From the NCBI GenBank assembly GCA_030433225.1, contig JAUIMD010000058.1, forward strand, positions 1-8,531: a stretch of 8,531 bases of DNA, given 5' to 3'. The notes beneath the pieces are model-generated. The model had not been told where the DNA came from. It made no database searches and worked only from the letters and a program-made list of their open reading frames with translations. How positions within the stretch are numbered: the first letter of the stretch is position 1; the number at the start of each line of letters is the position of its first letter. Position numbers and translations under genes: made by a program. This document shows positions 6,279-8,531 of the stretch, piece after piece. This stretch comes from Bacteroidia bacterium (GTDB taxonomy: Bacteria > Bacteroidota > Bacteroidia > Bacteroidales > UBA5342).

Positions 6279-7272
6279 AATCTTCCTGTTCGTCAAAAGG
6301 ATCAAAAGCCCATAAATCATCAAAATAATAACTGGTAGAGCGGCCTGTGGCAATGTATCCCCGGTTGCCAATGGCAAAACCTACCGCCTCCATACGAGAT
6401 GCAGCCTCCAATGAAGTTTTTTCTTCCCACAGATCATTGTCAGGGTCGTATTGCCACACGTCGTTTCCTACGGTACCGGCGCCTCCCGTGGCTACATATC
6501 CATATCCGCCAACGCTAAAGGCAACGGCCTCAATGCGGGTAATGGCATAATCATCGTCGTAGCTTTCGTCGCTAATGTTCGATATTTCTCTTTTTTCTTC
6601 CCACGAAAGGGTTGCGGGGTCATACACCCAAAAATCATTTTCATAGGTGCCGTTGTCAATTCCTGTACCCACATATGCTTTGTTATCAATTACAAAGGCC
6701 ACAGCGTCCATTCGTTTGGAACCCGGAATGCTCAAAATTTTCTCCCAGCTATCGGTAGATGGGGTATACTTATAAAAGTCTTTTAGCATGTTTCCGTCGT
6801 ATCCGGTTCCTACATAACCGCCTTCGTTAATACTAAAGGCAACCGCCCCAAAGCGGGCCGAACCTGCAAAATCTGCTTTTCGACTCCATGCATTTGTTTC
6901 CGGGTTGTATTCCCAAAAATCGTTGAGCGAATTTTCCCCATCGTAGCCTGTACCCAGATAGCCTTTGCCATCCACGCTAAACCCCACCGCACCGTTACGG
7001 GCTGCTCCCGGAAAATCGGCCACCTGCTCCCAGTTGTTGTTTTCGGTATTGTAGGCCCAAACATCCGTTAAGCGGTCATCGCCATCGTATCCGGTACCAA
7101 TGTATGCCTTATTTCCAATGGTAAAAACGGCCGCATCGCTACGCGGTACACCTTCAAAATCTGACAGTTCTACCCAATTGCCTAAAAGTTCGGTTTCGTC
7201 CTCGTCTTCACAGGCAGTAAAAGCAGTGGTAACCGCTACACAAAGCATCAAATGTTTCACAAAATTGACCAT
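6271..7272 (-). CDS. Kelch-repeat beta-propeller lipoprotein
   Basis: The 333-residue product is a lipoprotein: the signal ends AFTAC with Cys21, followed at once by EDEDE. An acidic patch just after the lipid Cys is known in some Bacteroidota as a signal for export to the cell surface, so surface exposure is inferred. The mature protein is six Kelch repeats of 42-50 residues (about 37-84, 86-133, 134-180, 181-229, 245-286, 287-330), each with R-x-x-A-V-x-F, G-Y-[IVL]-[GA]-T-G and D-[VFL]-W-x-[YF] followed by a Trp. This predicts one six-bladed propeller. I see no catalytic residues of galactose oxidase or NanM-type mutarotases, so it is more likely a binding or scaffold protein. A Ser/Asp-rich insert (about 230-244) separates blades 4 and 5. 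The gene has its own consensus -7 box, overlaps the DUF4907 gene and faces away from the DUF4270 gene. Confidence 0.9.
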   Translation of the reverse strand: MVNFVKHLMLCVAVTTAFTACEDEDETELLGNWVELSDFEGVPRSDAAVFTIGNKAYIGTGYDGDDRLTDVWAYNTENNNWEQVADFPGAARNGAVGFSVDGKGYLGTGYDGENSLNDFWEYNPETNAWSRKADFAGSARFGAVAFSINEGGYVGTGYDGNMLKDFYKYTPSTDSWEKILSIPGSKRMDAVAFVIDNKAYVGTGIDNGTYENDFWVYDPATLSWEEKREISNISDESYDDDYAITRIEAVAFSVGGYGYVATGGAGTVGNDVWQYDPDNDLWEEKTSLEAASRMEAVGFAIGNRGYIATGRSTSYYFDDLWAFDPFDEQEDYD

Positions 7273-7300
7273 ATTTTTTTCTTGTTACTGTTGAATGGCG

Positions 7301-7331
7301 CAAATATAACGGCTGCAAAGGGCTTGGTAAA
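7301..7331 (-). promoter_or_regulatory. Putative promoter of the Kelch-DUF4907 operon
   Basis: On the minus strand, TATATTTG (7308-7301) is an exact TAnnTTTG match. TTTA (7331-7328), one mismatch from TTTG, lies 19 bases further upstream. The -7 box ends 28 bases before the Kelch ATG, predicting a short leader of about 20 nt. Confidence 0.6.
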
Positions 7332-7432
7332 CTGCGGTATATAAACGCTACTAAAGCAAAGATGAGCAGGCCTTATTCATCGACTTTAGGGTTTTTTATG
7401 TAAGCAAAGCTTAAAATACGGGAGCAAGAAGT

Positions 7433-7466
7433 TTTGGTCTATGGAAATTGCACGTAGGTATACTTG
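7433..7466 (+). promoter_or_regulatory. Candidate promoter of the DUF4270 gene
   Basis: TTTG (7433-7436) and TATACTTG (7459-7466, one mismatch from TAnnTTTG) are separated by 22 bases, slightly longer than usual. It would give a leader of about 85-90 nt containing the hairpin at 7515-7541. Confidence 0.35.
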
Positions 7467-7514
7467 GCCGAGGTTTTACAGGACATTCCATTTTATTTGC
7501 GGCGGTTTAACAAA

Positions 7515-7541
7515 AGCCGTGGTGCACAAACGGACACGGCT
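7515..7541 (+). promoter_or_regulatory. Inverted repeat in the DUF4270 leader
   Basis: AGCCGTG (7515-7521) and CACGGCT (7535-7541) are perfect 7-base G/C-rich arms around a 13-base loop. The structure ends 18 bases before the DUF4270 ATG. It could be an RNA stem affecting translation or a DNA operator. No T-run follows, so it is not a terminator. Confidence 0.4.
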
Positions 7542-7559
7542 GCTAAAACAGCGCAATAT

Positions 7560-8531
7560 ATGGAGAACAAAAATAGCGAAATACCGGCCTTGCTTACCGT
7601 TTGGGTGGGCGGTGCACTGCTTACGGTTTTACTGTTGGCAGGATGTAGCGAGCAGGATTTGAGCAGTGCGGCCTTTCATATGGGGAACGACCTGGTGAGT
7701 TCGCACACCCAATTGGGGTATATGGATACCTTAACGGTAGAGCTGTCAACGGTCATTTTAGATTCGGTGCGCACGTCTGCTACCGGCAGAATGCTGGTGG
7801 GGCAATATACCGATGGTGCGTTTGGTACTGTGCATGCTTCCACTTGCTTTCAGGTTACAGTTCCGGGTACAACCGTCACGAGCGATGCGGTTTTCGATTC
7901 GCTGACCCTGGTACTGGACTATGACGGTTATTTTTATGGCGATACGCTGAAAAGTCAGACCCTGCAGGTGTACCCATTGGCAGAGTACCCAGAAGCGGAC
8001 GATAACGGATATTACTACAATACAAGCCCTATTCCGGCGAACGAAACTTTGCTGGCACAACATACGTTTACCCCCCGTATTTCAGACGGATCATTGGAGA
8101 TTCGCTTGCAGGATGCGTTGGGGAAAGATTTTTTTGAAAAATTGCAGGAAGGTGAATTGGGAGGCGAAGCTGCTTTTTTAGAGGATTTTCCGGGCATAGC
8201 ACTGAATACCCTCGAAGACGATGCCGCCGTAATGGGATATGCCATTGAGGATTCGGGGGCTTACCTAAAGCTGTACTACCATCGTTCATTGGCGGAAAAA
8301 GAAACATATACAGCGCATTTTTATCCAACCAATACCGATGACCAGTTCAACCGTATTCAAACCGATAGAAGCGGCACAGTCCTCGAATCCTGGACTCGCC
8401 AACGCTATCCCATTCCATCCACCCAAACAAACGAGCAGGTTTTTGTGCAAGGTGCCACCGGGGTACTTACCCGCATCACTTTTCCAACACTGAATTATTT
8501 TATTGAATTAGGTAAACAAGGGTCGCTGCTA
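7560..8531 (+). CDS. DUF4270-family lipoprotein, C-terminus cut by the window edge
   Basis: The first 324 codons are in the window and the frame is open to the end. The product begins with a lipoprotein signal, hydrophobic from about residue 8 and ending LLLAGC with Cys29. The mature part shows the DUF4270 pattern: TLTVELSTVILDSVRTSATG (60-79), then LVGQYTDGAFGTVHAS, then FDSLTLVLDYDGYFYGDT and LQVYPLAEYPEADDNGYYYN. These read as repeated beta strands with 'DS' and 'Y-GD' turns. DUF4270 is a Bacteroidota family of predicted envelope lipoproteins with no established function. The gene is divergent from the Kelch/DUF4907 operon across 287 bases, and the three are likely functionally linked. I chose 7560 because it directly precedes the signal peptide; the overlapping frame from 7441 is rejected as a shadow. 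Family assignment is from memory of the motif order. Confidence 0.87.
   Translation, partial: MENKNSEIPALLTVWVGGALLTVLLLAGCSEQDLSSAAFHMGNDLVSSHTQLGYMDTLTVELSTVILDSVRTSATGRMLVGQYTDGAFGTVHASTCFQVTVPGTTVTSDAVFDSLTLVLDYDGYFYGDTLKSQTLQVYPLAEYPEADDNGYYYNTSPIPANETLLAQHTFTPRISDGSLEIRLQDALGKDFFEKLQEGELGGEAAFLEDFPGIALNTLEDDAAVMGYAIEDSGAYLKLYYHRSLAEKETYTAHFYPTNTDDQFNRIQTDRSGTVLESWTRQRYPIPSTQTNEQVFVQGATGVLTRITFPTLNYFIELGKQGSLL

Larger units (their letters stand above)
7273..7559. other. Divergent intergenic region between the Kelch and DUF4270 genes
   Basis: Contains the Kelch promoter on the minus strand, a weaker candidate promoter on the plus strand and the leader hairpin near 7528. No coding frame with a signal, RBS or recognisable motif is supported. 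No RNA gene is recognised. Confidence 0.65.

Noticed and set aside
6279..6377. N-terminal extension of the DUF4907 protein to an ATG at 6377
   Set aside because: It lies wholly inside the Kelch coding sequence and would bury a perfect lipoprotein signal that begins at 6278.
6347..7294. Open frames on both strands across the Kelch gene
   Set aside because: They arise from the repetitive Kelch codons; the repeat units are protein-level blades and not a tandem DNA repeat or CRISPR array.
7441..7662. 73-residue plus-strand frame upstream of and overlapping DUF4270
   Set aside because: Arg/Trp-rich translation without motif, overlaps about 100 bases of the better supported DUF4270 start and its signal peptide in another frame.
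7758..8328. Minus-strand frames opposite DUF4270
   Set aside because: Composition is that of reverse-complement coding sequence (Arg/Ser/Pro/Cys-rich) and the plus strand has an uninterrupted, recognisable family product.
1..8531. Mobile elements, tRNA/rRNA genes, CRISPR arrays, phage genes
   Set aside because: No transposase, integrase, terminal inverted repeats, tRNA cloverleaf or spaced direct repeats were seen on either strand.

Overview
The window reads as ordinary chromosome of a member of the Bacteroidota. Three things support this. Promoters follow the TTTG / TAnnTTTG pattern of the phylum instead of E. coli -35/-10 boxes. Start codons are preceded by A/T-rich sequence with no clear Shine-Dalgarno site. 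Several proteins belong to families known mainly or only from this phylum (DUF4270, DUF4907, a GldM-like lipoprotein). A finer placement cannot be made from the sequence alone.

Layout. (1) Positions 1-2657, minus strand: a hexuronate-catabolic pair, uxaB (tagaturonate reductase) followed one base later by uxaA (altronate dehydratase, cut by the window edge). Together they turn D-tagaturonate, the galacturonate/pectin branch, into 2-keto-3-deoxygluconate. (2) Positions 2658-3070: a divergent intergenic region carrying the uxaB promoter and a possible operator. (3) Positions 3071-3844, plus strand: a 257-residue putative lipoprotein whose C-terminal half resembles the periplasmic domains of GldM but which lacks the GldM membrane helix. 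It ends in a hairpin that abuts the next promoter. (4) Positions 3966-5899, plus strand: a two-component system of the LytS/LytTR type, a four-helix membrane histidine kinase and a LytTR response regulator, driven by a textbook Bacteroidota promoter with a palindrome in its spacer. (5) Positions 5900-5957: a convergent terminator hairpin. (6) Positions 5958-7272, minus strand: a six-repeat Kelch lipoprotein translationally overlapped by a small DUF4907 lipoprotein. (7) Positions 7273-7559: a second divergent intergenic region. (8) Positions 7560-8531, plus strand: the N-terminal 324 residues of a DUF4270 lipoprotein.

How the genes fit together. The uxa pair is a standard sugar-acid pathway. 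The kinase and regulator form a signalling unit, but nothing in the sequence names their targets. The most interesting part is the right third. There, three predicted cell-envelope lipoproteins of unassigned function (Kelch propeller, DUF4907, DUF4270) sit as an overlapping pair plus a divergent partner, which suggests one envelope or surface assembly. The GldM-like lipoprotein is the second point of interest.
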